A stretch of DNA of 64,000 nt, from assembly GCF_900177745.1 (NCBI RefSeq), contig NZ_FXAR01000005.1:1-64000 (forward strand), read 5' to 3'. The stretch's first letter is position 1, and the number at the start of each line of letters is the position of its first letter. Source of the DNA: Corynebacterium pollutisoli (lineage in GTDB: Bacteria > Actinomycetota > Actinomycetes > Mycobacteriales > Mycobacteriaceae). The translations under genes were made by a program, and so were the position numbers. The notes below the pieces were generated by a model. That model did no database searches. It was not told the DNA's origin and worked only from the letters and a program-made list of their open reading frames with translations. Shown piece by piece: positions 28,112 to 39,252 of the stretch.

Positions 28112-28714
28112 ATGACCGACAACCTCACCCTCCACCAGATCTCCGTCTCAGAGATGGACAACAACTGTTACCTCCTCGTCTCCGGCGACGAGGGCCTGCT
28201 CATCGACGCTGCGGACGACGCCCGCGCCCTCCTCTCCCTCGCGGAGGAGGCCGGGGCGCGCATCACCGCCGTGCTCACCACGCACCGCCACCCCGATCAC
28301 CACCGGGCGCTCGTCGCGGTGCTGGAGGAGACCGGTGCCACCCATTACGCCCCCTTCCTCGACGCCCCCGCCCTCCCCGCCGACGTCGACGTCGAGCTCA
28401 ACGACGGCGACACCCTGCCCTTCGCCGGGCACGAGTTCCCCGTCGCGATCCTCCGCGGCCACACCCCCGGCGGCGCCGCCCTCGCCGCGGAGATCGACGG
28501 CCAGACGCACCTCTTCGTCGGCGACAGCCTCTTCCCCGGCGGCCTGGGGAAAACGACATCGGAGAGCGACTTCGTCCGCCTGTTCAAGGACGTCACCGAG
28601 CGGATCTTCGAGAAGTTCGACGATGCCGCCATCGTGCACCCTGGCCACGGTGAAGGCACCACCCTGGGCGCCGAGCGTCCCCACCTGGATGACTGGTGGG
28701 AGCGTCGCTGGTGA
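28112..28714 (+). CDS. metallo-beta-lactamase-fold hydrolase
   Basis: 200 residues. Metal motif THRHPDHH (HxHxDH), then the third-ligand His in LRGHTPGGA, Asp in VGDSLFPGG and the final His in VHPGHGEGT. This is the glyoxalase II-like group. The likely substrate is a thioester such as S-lactoyl-thiol, but this is not certain. The start is ATG 28112. TACCCT lies seven bases upstream with no ribosome site, so leaderless. It is divergent from uvrA. Confidence 0.85.
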   Translation: MTDNLTLHQISVSEMDNNCYLLVSGDEGLLIDAADDARALLSLAEEAGARITAVLTTHRHPDHHRALVAVLEETGATHYAPFLDAPALPADVDVELNDGDTLPFAGHEFPVAILRGHTPGGAALAAEIDGQTHLFVGDSLFPGGLGKTTSESDFVRLFKDVTERIFEKFDDAAIVHPGHGEGTTLGAERPHLDDWWERRW

Positions 28715-28780
28715 CGATTCGTCGCTACAGTGGAATAGGTACAAACCGTCGCATAGATCACGCATAAATCAAGGAGAACT

Positions 28781-29689
28781 ATGATGATCCGCAAGATCGC
28801 CCGCCCCATGATCGCCTCCGTCTACATTGCCGACGGCGCCGACAGCCTGCTCAACACCTCCGAGCACACCGAGGCCGCTGAGACCCTCATCAAGCGCGCC
28901 CGCGCGATCCTCCCCCGCGAGTACGCGCGCCGCGTCCCGCGCGACCCGGAGCTCGTCGTCCGCGCGGTCGGCGGCACCAAGGTCGCCGCCGGTGGTGCCC
29001 TCGCCGTCGGTTTCCTCCCGCGCGTCTCCGCCACCGTGCTCGCCGCCACGGCCATTCCCACCATGATCTCCCGCCACGCCTTCTGGGAGACCCAGGACAA
29101 GGCCGAGCGCAGCGCCCGCCGCTCCGGTTTCCTCACCAACCTCGCCCTGCTCGGTGGTCTGTTCATCACCTCCGCCGACACCGCCGGCAAGCCGGGCCTG
29201 AAGTGGCGCGCCAACAAGGCCGCCGAGGTGACGAGCAAGAAGGTCCACAAGGCCCTGCCGAGCAAGTCCGAGACCGAGAAGTTCACCGACTCCGCCCGCG
29301 ACTGGTTCGATGAGGCAACCGACAAGGTCACCGAGTACGCCCACCGCGCGCAGGACTACTACGAGGACAACAAGGACGACTGGAAGGACTCCGCCACCGC
29401 GACCGCCGCAGCCGCCACCACCGCGACCGCAGCCGCCGCCCACAAGGTGTCCGACTACTTCCAGGACAACAAGGACGACTGGCTGGCCGCCGCCCAGGAC
29501 AACGCCAAGACCGCCCGTAAGGGCTTCGTCCAGGCCGCCGCCACCGCCCAGAAGCGTGCCGACGAGGCACTCGTCGCCGCCGAGAAGAAGTCCGGCCGCG
29601 CCGCCAAGCAGGCCCGCAAGAACGCCGACAAGCTGCAGTCCCGCGCGGACAAGGCCATCGGCAAGGCCCAGAAGAAGCTCGGCGTCTAG
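28781..29689 (+). CDS. DoxX-like membrane protein with Ala/Lys-rich tail
   Basis: 302 residues. The N-terminal 130 or so residues carry a DoxX-family-like set of hydrophobic segments. The rest is a long charged, helical, Ala/Lys-rich tail, probably coiled-coil and in the cytoplasm, with two copies of a DNKDDW motif (YYEDNKDDW and YFQDNKDDW). AAGGAG lies before two consecutive ATGs (28781, 28784). Related genes flank uvrA/helicase in other corynebacteria. Function unknown. Confidence 0.75.
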   Translation: MMIRKIARPMIASVYIADGADSLLNTSEHTEAAETLIKRARAILPREYARRVPRDPELVVRAVGGTKVAAGGALAVGFLPRVSATVLAATAIPTMISRHAFWETQDKAERSARRSGFLTNLALLGGLFITSADTAGKPGLKWRANKAAEVTSKKVHKALPSKSETEKFTDSARDWFDEATDKVTEYAHRAQDYYEDNKDDWKDSATATAAAATTATAAAAHKVSDYFQDNKDDWLAAAQDNAKTARKGFVQAAATAQKRADEALVAAEKKSGRAAKQARKNADKLQSRADKAIGKAQKKLGV

Positions 29690-29702
29690 GACGTCCCCTG
29701 AC

Positions 29703-29731
29703 CTGCCCCCGCCCGCTTCGGGTGGGGGCAG
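29703..29731 (+). terminator. hairpin after the DoxX-like gene
   Basis: CTGCCCCC (29703-29710) pairs with GGGGGCAG (29724-29731), with extra CCC/GGG pairs inside. No U-run follows. It probably separates the DoxX-like gene from the helicase. Confidence 0.5.
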
Positions 29732-29783
29732 CGTCGATTCCGCTATCCTGGATGGTCCGTTCTTTCAGGAGGTTTCATCCCAG

Positions 29784-31964
29784 GTGAGCAGTAACAACGA
29801 GATCGCCCACGAGCAGGACTACGTTGACGACCTGTTCGCGCGTCTCGACGCCGAGGTCGCCGCCGCCAACGAGCGCCTGCGCAGCGTGCAGCTTGAGGTC
29901 GATCCGGCCAACCCGGACGCCGACGCCCTCATCCGCCGCGAGACCGAGTACCACGGCCTCAACGCCCGGCTCGACCGTCTCAATCTCGCCCAGCTCGGCC
30001 TGGTCTTCGGCCGCATCGACATCGACGATCCCGCCACCGAGCCCGAGAACCCCGTCCCCGGTGAGCCGCAGCTCGACCGCCGCTACATCGGCCGCATGGG
30101 CCTGGACGTCCGCGAGGAGGGTTACCGCACCCTGCTCCTCGACTGGCGCGTCCCCATGGCCCGCCCCTTCTACCTGGCCACCACCGCCCAGCCCGAGGGC
30201 GTGCACCTGCGCCGCCACATCCGCACGAAGGGCCGTGAGGTCACCGGCATCGACGACGAGTGGCTCTCAGGCCCGGGTGCCGGTGAAGGGCGCGAGGGCG
30301 TCGGCAGTGAGTCTGCGCTGTTCCAGGCGATGCAGGCGGCCCGCACGGGGCACATGAAGTCGATCGTCGAGACGATCCAGCGCGAGCAGGACCTCATCAT
30401 CCGCGACGACACTCGCGGTGTCATGGTCGTCGAGGGCGGGCCCGGCACCGGCAAGACGGCCGTGGCGCTGCACCGCGTGGCCTACCTCCTCTACACCGCG
30501 CGCGAGCAGCTGTCGAAGACGGGCGTCCTCATCGTCGGCCCCAACTCGACCTTCCTCGAGTACATCTCCCGCGTCCTCCCCGAGCTCGGTGAGACGGGCG
30601 TCGTGCTGTCGACCATCGGCGACCTTTTCCCCGGCGTGTCCGGCACCGCCCCGGAATCACTCCTGACCAGGGAGATTAAAGGTTCCGAGGAGATGGTGAC
30701 CATCCTCCGGGAGGCGGTCCTCGCCCACCAGACGCTTCCCGACGCCCCCGTCGAACTCCCCCACGGCTCGCTCCGCCTGCTTGTCGACGCCCCCATGGTC
30801 AAGGCCGCCCGCACCCGCGCCCGCCGCTCGCGTCGCCCCCACAACGAGGCCCGCGCCGTCTTCACCGAGCACCTCATCGACTCCCTCGCACGTCAGCTCG
30901 CCGACCGCATCGGCACCGACCCCCTCGGCGGGGAGAACCTGCTCTCCCGGGCGGACGTCGACCAGCTCCACGACGATCTGGCGGAGGAGGCGGGCGTCGA
31001 GAAGCTCGTCGACGACTACTGGCCCGAGCTCACCCCGGAGGACGTGCTGCGTGGGCTGCTGGAGTCGCCGGAGGCCATCGACGTCGCCGCCGCCGGCTAC
31101 GACGACGAGACCCGGTCCGCGCTGCTGCGCCCCGCGGGTGCGCCGTGGGCCGCCTCCGACGCCGCGCTTCTCGACGAACTCGCCGTCCTCATCGGCCTCC
31201 CCGACCTCGACGAGGACGGCGCCACCACCGAGGACGACATCGAGGTCGCCCAGGACCTGCTCGACATCCTCGAGTCCTCGGCCTCCGTCGACGACGACGA
31301 CCTCGGCGACATCTTCGACGCCGAGCACCTCGCCGCCACCGACGTCATCGACGCCAAGACCCTCGCCCAGCGTCAGATCATCCGCGACTCCCGCTCCACC
31401 GCCGAGCGCGCCCGCGAGGACCTGCAGTGGGCCTACGGCCACGTCATCGTCGACGAGGCGCAGGAACTCTCCCCCATGGAGTGGCGCATGGTGTTCCGCC
31501 GCAGCCCCGCCCGCTGGATGACCCTCGTCGGCGACACCGCCCAGACGGGCTCCCCCGCCGGCGTCGACACCTGGGACGCCACGCTGGAACCCTACGTGGG
31601 CACCCGCTTCCGCCACCACGAACTGACCGTCAACTACCGCACCCCCGTGGAGATCATGGAGGTGGCCAACGAGGTACTCGGCGTCATCGACCCGGCCGCC
31701 ACCCCGGCCGTGGCCATCCGCGAATCCGGCCACCAGGTGCAGTGGCTGCCCAGCGGCGTCAAGCCCGAGGTGCGCGACGACGGGCTCACCCAGATCATCA
31801 CCGCCGCCAACGTCGGCGAGATCAAGGGCCTCGAGTTCGACCACGTCATCGTGCTCGAACCGACCCAGATTGTGGAGGCCTCACCGCAGGGCTGGCAGGA
31901 CCTCTACGTCGCCGTCACCCGCGCGACGCAGACGCTCACCGTCGTGGGTGAATGGCCCGTGTAG
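29784..31964 (+). CDS. HelD/HelR-type superfamily I helicase
   Basis: 726 residues from GTG 29784, with AGGAGG upstream. N-terminal coiled coil (residues ~10-55), Walker A GGPGTGKTA at about residue 220, Walker B VIVDEAQELSPMEW, SF1 motif III/IV (TLVGDTAQTG) and a C-terminal motif (LYVAVTRATQTL). The lack of a full UvrD 2B domain and the N-terminal coil fit the RNA-polymerase-binding HelD/HelR group, which removes stalled or rifampicin-bound polymerase. Exact class is inferred. Confidence 0.8.
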   Translation: MSSNNEIAHEQDYVDDLFARLDAEVAAANERLRSVQLEVDPANPDADALIRRETEYHGLNARLDRLNLAQLGLVFGRIDIDDPATEPENPVPGEPQLDRRYIGRMGLDVREEGYRTLLLDWRVPMARPFYLATTAQPEGVHLRRHIRTKGREVTGIDDEWLSGPGAGEGREGVGSESALFQAMQAARTGHMKSIVETIQREQDLIIRDDTRGVMVVEGGPGTGKTAVALHRVAYLLYTAREQLSKTGVLIVGPNSTFLEYISRVLPELGETGVVLSTIGDLFPGVSGTAPESLLTREIKGSEEMVTILREAVLAHQTLPDAPVELPHGSLRLLVDAPMVKAARTRARRSRRPHNEARAVFTEHLIDSLARQLADRIGTDPLGGENLLSRADVDQLHDDLAEEAGVEKLVDDYWPELTPEDVLRGLLESPEAIDVAAAGYDDETRSALLRPAGAPWAASDAALLDELAVLIGLPDLDEDGATTEDDIEVAQDLLDILESSASVDDDDLGDIFDAEHLAATDVIDAKTLAQRQIIRDSRSTAERAREDLQWAYGHVIVDEAQELSPMEWRMVFRRSPARWMTLVGDTAQTGSPAGVDTWDATLEPYVGTRFRHHELTVNYRTPVEIMEVANEVLGVIDPAATPAVAIRESGHQVQWLPSGVKPEVRDDGLTQIITAANVGEIKGLEFDHVIVLEPTQIVEASPQGWQDLYVAVTRATQTLTVVGEWPV

Positions 31965-31967
31965 TTG

Positions 31968-32032
31968 TATTCACTTCAAGACCGCCACGAAAAGTACTTC
32001 TTTCAGCGAGGAAACCTATACTCAAGTGAATA
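31968..32032 (+). promoter_or_regulatory. promoter region framed by inverted repeats before the DUF262 gene
   Basis: TATTCACTT (31968-31976) and its exact inverse AAGTGAATA (32024-32032) flank a 47-bp AT-rich stretch holding a possible -10 TATACT (32017-32022). The arms could be operator half-sites for an autoregulator or a long-loop hairpin. The region is clearly less GC-rich than its surroundings. Confidence 0.4.
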
Positions 32033-32060
32033 TATGAAACCGCAAAGGTAAGGAGCAGGT

Positions 32061-33905
32061 GTGGGTTTCCAGACTCCGATGTACACGTTGTCCCAGTATT
32101 TGGAGGAGACACGGTCCGGACGCATTCAACTACCGGATTTCCAACGTGGCTACAAGTGGGACGATGAGCGCATCCGACAACTCCTCATTACGGTTCTCCG
32201 CGGTCATCCGATGGGTGTGGTGATGCTCCTGGAGACGAATAACGCCCTGGTCCGCTTCAAACCCCGCCCCATCGCAGGCGTGGAACTGAAACCCGGTACG
32301 GAACCTGAAAAACTGCTTCTGGACGGACAGCAGCGACTGACCTCCCTCACTCAGGCCCTCACTGAGGACGGTGTCGTCCAGACCAAGGATGTTCGTGGCA
32401 AGCTGCTGGAGCGACGCTATTTCGTCCACATGGAGAGTGCCCTGGAGGACATCAACCGCATGGACGAGGCAGTCAGGTCAGTTCCCGCAGACGGCGTGAT
32501 CAGGACAAATTTCGACCGCGACGTAGTCCTCGATCTGAGCACCCCTGACAAGCAGCGCGAGGCAGGATACTTCCCCCTGAATCTGCTTTTCGATCCCACA
32601 GGTTCCATGGAGTGGTTATTCGCCCTGGAGGACAAGAGCCTGGCCTTCTCTTTCATGGAGAACTTCGTCTCCCCCGCAGGAAAATACAACATCCCGGCCA
32701 TCGAGCTTGATGCTGACACCGACAAGGCGGCAGTAGCCACAGTGTTTGAGAAGGTCAATATCGGTGGCCTTCCCTTGAACGTGTTCGAGCTCCTCACCGC
32801 GGTGTTCGCAGGTGACGGCGACTACTTTGCGGCCACCGGGTCCGACTTCCGTCTGAACGACGACTGGCAGGAAACCAGGCGACAGTGGGCTGACTACCCC
32901 GTGCTCGCCGGCGTCGAAAACACCGACTTCCTCCAGGCTGTGACCATGCTGGCCACTCGCGAGCGCCATCTCGCCAGTGAGTCCAGCCGCCCCCGGGCCA
33001 TCTCAGCCAAGCGTGAGGATGTACTGAAACTGGAGCTGACCGACTACCTCAAGTGGCGGGACCCGCTGCGTGAAGCCTTCATCTGGGCCTCTGCATTCCT
33101 GGCTGACCGCCACATCTTCACCAGCCGAGATATCCCCTACCCCAAACAGCTGGTTCCGCTGGCCGCCATCAAGGTGGTCCTGGGGAACAGCGCCGACATG
33201 CACTCCGTCAGCGCCCGTCTATCCACGTGGTACTGGTCCGGGGTCCTGGGAGAGTTGTACGGCTCGGCCACCGAGACTCGTTTCGTCCGGGACATCGAAG
33301 CAGTACCAACCTGGGCTGTGAACCCGGAGAGCCCGACTCCCCGTACCATCCTGGACGCGAACTTCACTGAGTCCCGCCTGCATTCCATGCGCACCCGTAA
33401 CTCCGCCGCCTACAAGGGGGTCGCGGCACTCGTCATGGCGGGCGATACCCGGGACTGGATGGAGGATAAACTCTTCGGAGCCGTGCAGCACAAGGACATG
33501 GCCGTTGACATCCACCACATTTTCCCCAAACGATGGTGCAACGAGAATGGAATCGATGACGAGCACCGCGAAAGCATCGTCAACAAAACCATGCTCGGGG
33601 CAAGGACCAACCGCATGATCGGTGGTGTCGCCCCCTCGTCCTACCTGCGCAAGATTGAGCGGGAAGCAGGAATCACGGAAGAGGAACTGGACCGTCTCCT
33701 CACGGCCCACCTCATCGATCCAAAGTATCTGCGTACCGACAACTTCGCCTCTTTTTTCAGCGCCCGCAGAGAGGAGCTGTGTCTGCTCATCGAATCGGTG
33801 CTGGACAAGAAGGTGCAGCGTGACATCAGCCAGGGCATCGCTGCCGAGGACTCGTCCCACTTCGAGGAGGAGGCCTTCATCGAGGCGACTCCTGAGGAGG
33901 CGTAG
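32061..33905 (+). CDS. DUF262/DUF1524 (GmrSD-type) defence-like protein
   Basis: 614 residues. The N-terminal DUF262 domain has the DGQQR signature (LLLDGQQRLTSL, near residue 95) typical of the NTPase half of GmrSD/SspE-like enzymes; QLPDFQRGYKW is also conserved. The C-terminal region has DIHHIFPKRW, the HxxP core of the DUF1524 His-Me finger nuclease. Such proteins cut modified DNA of phages. It stands alone, with no methyltransferase or ssp genes nearby. Lower GC than neighbours suggests acquisition. GTG start with AAGGAG five bases upstream. Confidence 0.8.
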   Translation: MGFQTPMYTLSQYLEETRSGRIQLPDFQRGYKWDDERIRQLLITVLRGHPMGVVMLLETNNALVRFKPRPIAGVELKPGTEPEKLLLDGQQRLTSLTQALTEDGVVQTKDVRGKLLERRYFVHMESALEDINRMDEAVRSVPADGVIRTNFDRDVVLDLSTPDKQREAGYFPLNLLFDPTGSMEWLFALEDKSLAFSFMENFVSPAGKYNIPAIELDADTDKAAVATVFEKVNIGGLPLNVFELLTAVFAGDGDYFAATGSDFRLNDDWQETRRQWADYPVLAGVENTDFLQAVTMLATRERHLASESSRPRAISAKREDVLKLELTDYLKWRDPLREAFIWASAFLADRHIFTSRDIPYPKQLVPLAAIKVVLGNSADMHSVSARLSTWYWSGVLGELYGSATETRFVRDIEAVPTWAVNPESPTPRTILDANFTESRLHSMRTRNSAAYKGVAALVMAGDTRDWMEDKLFGAVQHKDMAVDIHHIFPKRWCNENGIDDEHRESIVNKTMLGARTNRMIGGVAPSSYLRKIEREAGITEEELDRLLTAHLIDPKYLRTDNFASFFSARREELCLLIESVLDKKVQRDISQGIAAEDSSHFEEEAFIEATPEEA

Positions 33906-33919
33906 AAACAACACAGAAA

Positions 33920-33948
33920 CGGCCCCGGAGAACACATCTCCGGGGCCG
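33920..33948. terminator. bidirectional terminator between DUF262 and usp genes
   Basis: Perfect 12-bp stem CGGCCCCGGAGA / TCTCCGGGGCCG with a 5-base loop between two convergent genes. It likely serves both. Confidence 0.75.
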
Positions 33949-33979
33949 CATTCAGCTGCTACGCAGCGTCGATAAGCGA

Positions 33980-34420
33980 TTAATCGACGGTGTGGACGAT
34001 CATGACGTCACAGTCGGACTGGCGGGCGACGTCAGCCGGGACGGAGCCCAGCAGGCGGCCGGTCAGGGAGTTGATACCACGGTTACCCACGACGAGGAGG
34101 TCGGCGTTGTTCTCGTTGACGATGGCCATGAGCGCCTCGACCGGGGTGCCCGGGCGGACGGCCTTCTCGATCTTGGTGGCGCCGGCGGACTTGGCGGCCT
34201 CCTCACCGGCGGCGAGGTTCTTCTGGGCGGTCTCATCGCCGAGAATGGTGACGGAATCCTGACGCAGGGTCTTGGATGCGTCCTCGTTGTTCTCGTAGTA
34301 GGCGCAACCGATGATGAGGGTGGCGTCGAAGGCGGCGGCGATGGCGCCAGCGCGCTCGACGGCCAGCAGGGAGGACTTGGAGCCGTCAGTGCCGACGACG
34401 ATCTTCTGGTAGGTGCTCAT
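33980..34420 (-). CDS. universal stress protein
   Basis: 146-residue single UspA domain. IVVGTDGSKSS at the N-terminus and the ATP-loop LLVVGNRGINSLTGRLLGSVP near the C-terminus mark the nucleotide-binding Usp class. The partner gene 63 nt upstream is about half identical by eye (a tandem duplicate). Role: survival under stress or slow growth; exact target unknown. Confidence 0.92.
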   Translation of the reverse strand: MSTYQKIVVGTDGSKSSLLAVERAGAIAAAFDATLIIGCAYYENNEDASKTLRQDSVTILGDETAQKNLAAGEEAAKSAGATKIEKAVRPGTPVEALMAIVNENNADLLVVGNRGINSLTGRLLGSVPADVARQSDCDVMIVHTVD

Positions 34421-34483
34421 GAACCTCTCGGGACCTTTCCTCGGGGATGATTTGTTGACCGCCAGTTTAACAACGATTGTCGT

Positions 34484-34939
34484 CTAAATCCGGTCCTGTG
34501 CGGTATTCACGATCATGACGTTGACCGTGGAGTTGCGCACTACCTCAGTGGGGATGTTGCCGAAGACACGGCCGGTGAGGGTATTCACGCCCTTATTGCC
34601 CACGACCAGCAGGTCCACGCCGAGATCGGCGACCTCCTTGGTGAGCGCCGCGGCGGGGGCACCCGCGATCTTCCGCAGCTCGACGCGGGTGGCTCCCTCC
34701 TCCTCCGCGACCCCCTGAGCGGTGCGGAGGTGCTCCTCGGCGACGTCCTCCTCGACGATCGGGACGGAGGAGACGTCGGAGTGCGGGGCGTTGAGCAGGG
34801 ATCCGGAGGCGGCGTACCAGGCTGACATGATGATCAGTTCGGCGTCGTACACGCGGGCCAGGCTGGCGGCGGCGCGGACGGCCTCGAGGGAGGAATCGGA
34901 ACCGTCGGTTCCCACGGCGATCTTGGTGTAATTGATCAT
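34484..34939 (-). CDS. universal stress protein
   Basis: 151 residues, UspA fold, IAVGTDGSDSSLEAV and the ATP loop VVGNKGVNTLTGRVFGNIP. It is a tandem paralogue of the next gene. It starts 9 nt after uvrB ends in the same direction, so it could be read through from uvrB. Confidence 0.92.
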   Translation of the reverse strand: MINYTKIAVGTDGSDSSLEAVRAAASLARVYDAELIIMSAWYAASGSLLNAPHSDVSSVPIVEEDVAEEHLRTAQGVAEEEGATRVELRKIAGAPAAALTKEVADLGVDLLVVGNKGVNTLTGRVFGNIPTEVVRNSTVNVMIVNTAQDRI

Positions 34940-34948
34940 ACGAACATC

Positions 34949-37036
<2,088 letters not shown>

Positions 37037-37116
37037 GTGTCCAGGGTACGCGGTTTCCGGCATCGCTTATCGACGAGCTCCTTCCGCCCGCAGCCGGAAA
37101 TTGTTACGGTTTTCCT

Positions 37117-37698
37117 ATGACACCCATCACATCACTTCCCCGCATCCTCGGTGTCGCGCTGCTCGCGGCGACGCTCACCGCCTGCGCGGGTGACAGCAAC
37201 GAGGCCACTCCCGAGACGGTCGAGGTCACCGTCACCGACGAGGCCACGATCTCCCCGACCGAGCCGCCCGCAGAGTCCGCGGAACCGTCGATGGGTATCC
37301 CGGGCAGTTCGTTCGTCGACCAGATTTCCGCCGTCCCGGAGACCGACGCGGCGCCCTACTCGTCGAGCCACATCATGCCGCAGCAGCCGGGCTGGCAATT
37401 CGTCGGCCCGGACGGCACCTACTGCGAGATGTACTCGGAGGATTCCGTGCTGGCCATGTGCACCCACCAGGGTGAGGGCGACATCAACGCCGTGTCTGTC
37501 CGCCAGGGTGAACCGGCGACCACGCACAACGCCAACCGCATCTTCATGGCGACGGAGAACACGCAGCCGCTCCAGCCCGGTCAGCGAATCACGACGGGCC
37601 CCGTCTCCTGCGCGGTGGCGGAGGGCGAGACCCGGGTGATGTGTGCGGTGGACTTCTACAGCTTCGCCGTCAGCACGGACGGCGTCGAGCTGGGTTAG
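37117..37698 (+). CDS. lipoprotein of unknown function
   Basis: 193 residues. Lipobox TLTACAG (Cys about residue 24), then a low-complexity Glu/Thr/Pro-rich linker and a C-terminal domain with four Cys. TACGGT six bases before the ATG suggests leaderless. The last four bases overlap the convergent nitrobindin-like gene. Family not recognised. Confidence 0.75.
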   Translation: MTPITSLPRILGVALLAATLTACAGDSNEATPETVEVTVTDEATISPTEPPAESAEPSMGIPGSSFVDQISAVPETDAAPYSSSHIMPQQPGWQFVGPDGTYCEMYSEDSVLAMCTHQGEGDINAVSVRQGEPATTHNANRIFMATENTQPLQPGQRITTGPVSCAVAEGETRVMCAVDFYSFAVSTDGVELG

Positions 37699-38183
37699 AA
37701 GAACTTCGACAGGTCGCTCACCAGGTGCTGCTGCATCTCCTGCCCGACGGCGGCCATGTCGAACTCGGTGTGCACCGAGGAGCGCAGCGCGTTGAAGACG
37801 TAGGTGCGGGTGGTGGCGTCGACCTGCTTGGCGGTCGGAGAGTTGACCACCTCGGACTGGTCGAAGTGGAGTCGGAGGGTGCCGTCCTCCTTCTCCTCGT
37901 AGGTGCCCTGGAGCAGTTCGGTCTGTCCGGTGGGCTGGGCGATGACGAACTCGAGGCGGTTGTCCCCGACGGGGCGGAGGAAGCCGAGTTCGGTGTGCAT
38001 CGGGGCGCCGTCCGGACTGGCGGTCTTCTGCTCGTAGCGCAGGAACGGCTTGCCGGGGATCGCGTCGAAGGAGATCGTCTCGGTGTAGTCGAAGTCGGAG
38101 ATCGTCGGGAAGTGGCCGCGGCCGAGGCCGTTCCAGGTGCCGACGATGGACGTGAGGGGCTGCACAAGCGGGTGAAGGTTCAT
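37695..38183 (-). CDS. nitrobindin-like heme protein (FABP family)
   Basis: 162 residues. A ten-stranded beta-barrel nitrobindin/THAP4-like protein with the signature GTWNGLGRGHFP and a C-terminal His-free end (LSKFF). Homologues in mycobacteria bind heme b and isomerise peroxynitrite to nitrate. The start is ATG 38183, with TATCAT seven bases upstream (leaderless); two codons of ORF upstream are discounted. Confidence 0.85.
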   Translation of the reverse strand: MNLHPLVQPLTSIVGTWNGLGRGHFPTISDFDYTETISFDAIPGKPFLRYEQKTASPDGAPMHTELGFLRPVGDNRLEFVIAQPTGQTELLQGTYEEKEDGTLRLHFDQSEVVNSPTAKQVDATTRTYVFNALRSSVHTEFDMAAVGQEMQQHLVSDLSKFF

Positions 38184-38227
38184 GGGCACGATGATATGCC
38201 AGAAACCGACCGTGCGTTCAGGAAAAG

Positions 38228-38920
38228 CTAGTCGATGTCCTCACCGGCGAGGGCTTTGGCAGCCAGCTGTTCCTCGGTGGCGACCTCCCACACTTCCTTC
38301 GCCGCCGCCGCGTTGAGCAGGATGATGAGCACGCCGAGCACGATGTCGGGCCATCCGGAGAGAGTCCATGCGGTGACCAGTCCCATGCCGATGATGGCGA
38401 TGTTGATGAGCACGTCGTTGCGGGCGGCGAGGAATGCCGCCACCCCGAGTGAGCCGCCGTGCTGCCGGAGACGGACGAGCAGGAGGGCACACACGAGGTT
38501 GACCACGGCCGCCCCACCGGCGGTGAGCACGAGCGGCCACACGTCGGGTGCCACCGGATCCTGCGCCTTCACCACCGCCTGCCATCCGGCGACGAGCGCC
38601 GGGACGAGGATGATGAGGGCGGCGACCTTACCGGCGAGGGCACGTCGGGACGCCGCCCATCCGAGCGCCATGAAGATGAGCAGGTTGACGGCGGTGTCCT
38701 CGAGGAAGTCCACCGAGTCGGCCAGCAGCGAGACTGAACCGATGGACAGCGCCACCGCGAACTCCACGAAGAAGTAGGCGAAGTTCAGGCCCGCGACGAG
38801 CAGGACGACCCGCCGCAGGGCCCCGATGTCAGACGAGCTGGACGTGGGACTTCGCCTTCCATTCGAGGAGCTCCTCCTGGCCGCTCTCGGCCCACAGCTC
38901 GGCGAGCTCGGAGACGGCAC
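38228..38920 (-). CDS. CDF-family cation transporter, start unclear
   Basis: A polytopic protein with the cation-diffusion-facilitator pattern: ADSVDFLEDT in TM2 and ARNDVLINIA in TM5. No C-terminal cytoplasmic domain is present. The real N-terminus is probably near IGALRRVV, because the first 31 residues of this ORF are read from the DUF4259 gene in another frame. No ATG/GTG/TTG lies there: the candidates are ATC 38827 or CTG 38818, just after the upstream stop. It may export Zn or another divalent ion. Confidence 0.65.
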   Translation of the reverse strand: MPSPSSPSCGPRAARRSSSNGRRSPTSSSSDIGALRRVVLLVAGLNFAYFFVEFAVALSIGSVSLLADSVDFLEDTAVNLLIFMALGWAASRRALAGKVAALIILVPALVAGWQAVVKAQDPVAPDVWPLVLTAGGAAVVNLVCALLLVRLRQHGGSLGVAAFLAARNDVLINIAIIGMGLVTAWTLSGWPDIVLGVLIILLNAAAAKEVWEVATEEQLAAKALAGEDID

Positions 38921-39191
38921 CGTCGGAGAGCACGGCCTCGAGGCACTGGCGCAGGCGCTCCCGGGTCTCGGGGGTGCGCAGGGACTGCAGGTGCGACTCG
39001 TCGATGCCTTCGGGCACGTCGCCGGCGGCGAGGTGCGCCATGGCGATGATCATCGCGCCCTGGTCGGCCTCGATGTAGCGGTGGCCGACGTCGGGCAGCA
39101 GTTCGTCGAAGTAGATATGGCCCTCGCGGATGTCGTCGAGGAGTTCCGCGGCGTCATCGTTGTCGAACGGTCCGGTGTTCCAGGTTCCCAT
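38829..39191 (-). CDS. DUF4259 protein
   Basis: 120 residues. Begins MGTWNTGPFDNDDAAE, the DUF4259 hallmark (MGxWGxGxFDNDxA), followed by an all-helical body. Cytoplasmic; function unknown. TACAGT eight bases before the ATG suggests leaderless. Its stop lies next to the non-canonical start region of the CDF gene, so translation may be coupled. Confidence 0.85.
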   Translation of the reverse strand: MGTWNTGPFDNDDAAELLDDIREGHIYFDELLPDVGHRYIEADQGAMIIAMAHLAAGDVPEGIDESHLQSLRTPETRERLRQCLEAVLSDGAVSELAELWAESGQEELLEWKAKSHVQLV

Positions 39192-39252
39192 GCTGCACCA
39201 CTGTAGTCGCCATGCTTATCGACGTCCCGCGGACCCTTGCTCACTGTCGGGA

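Noticed and set aside
33967..33977. The 11-mer as a DnaA box (TTATCNACA)
   Set aside because: It differs at two positions and is scattered over 50 kb without clustering or an AT-rich unwinding region; kept only as a remote resemblance.
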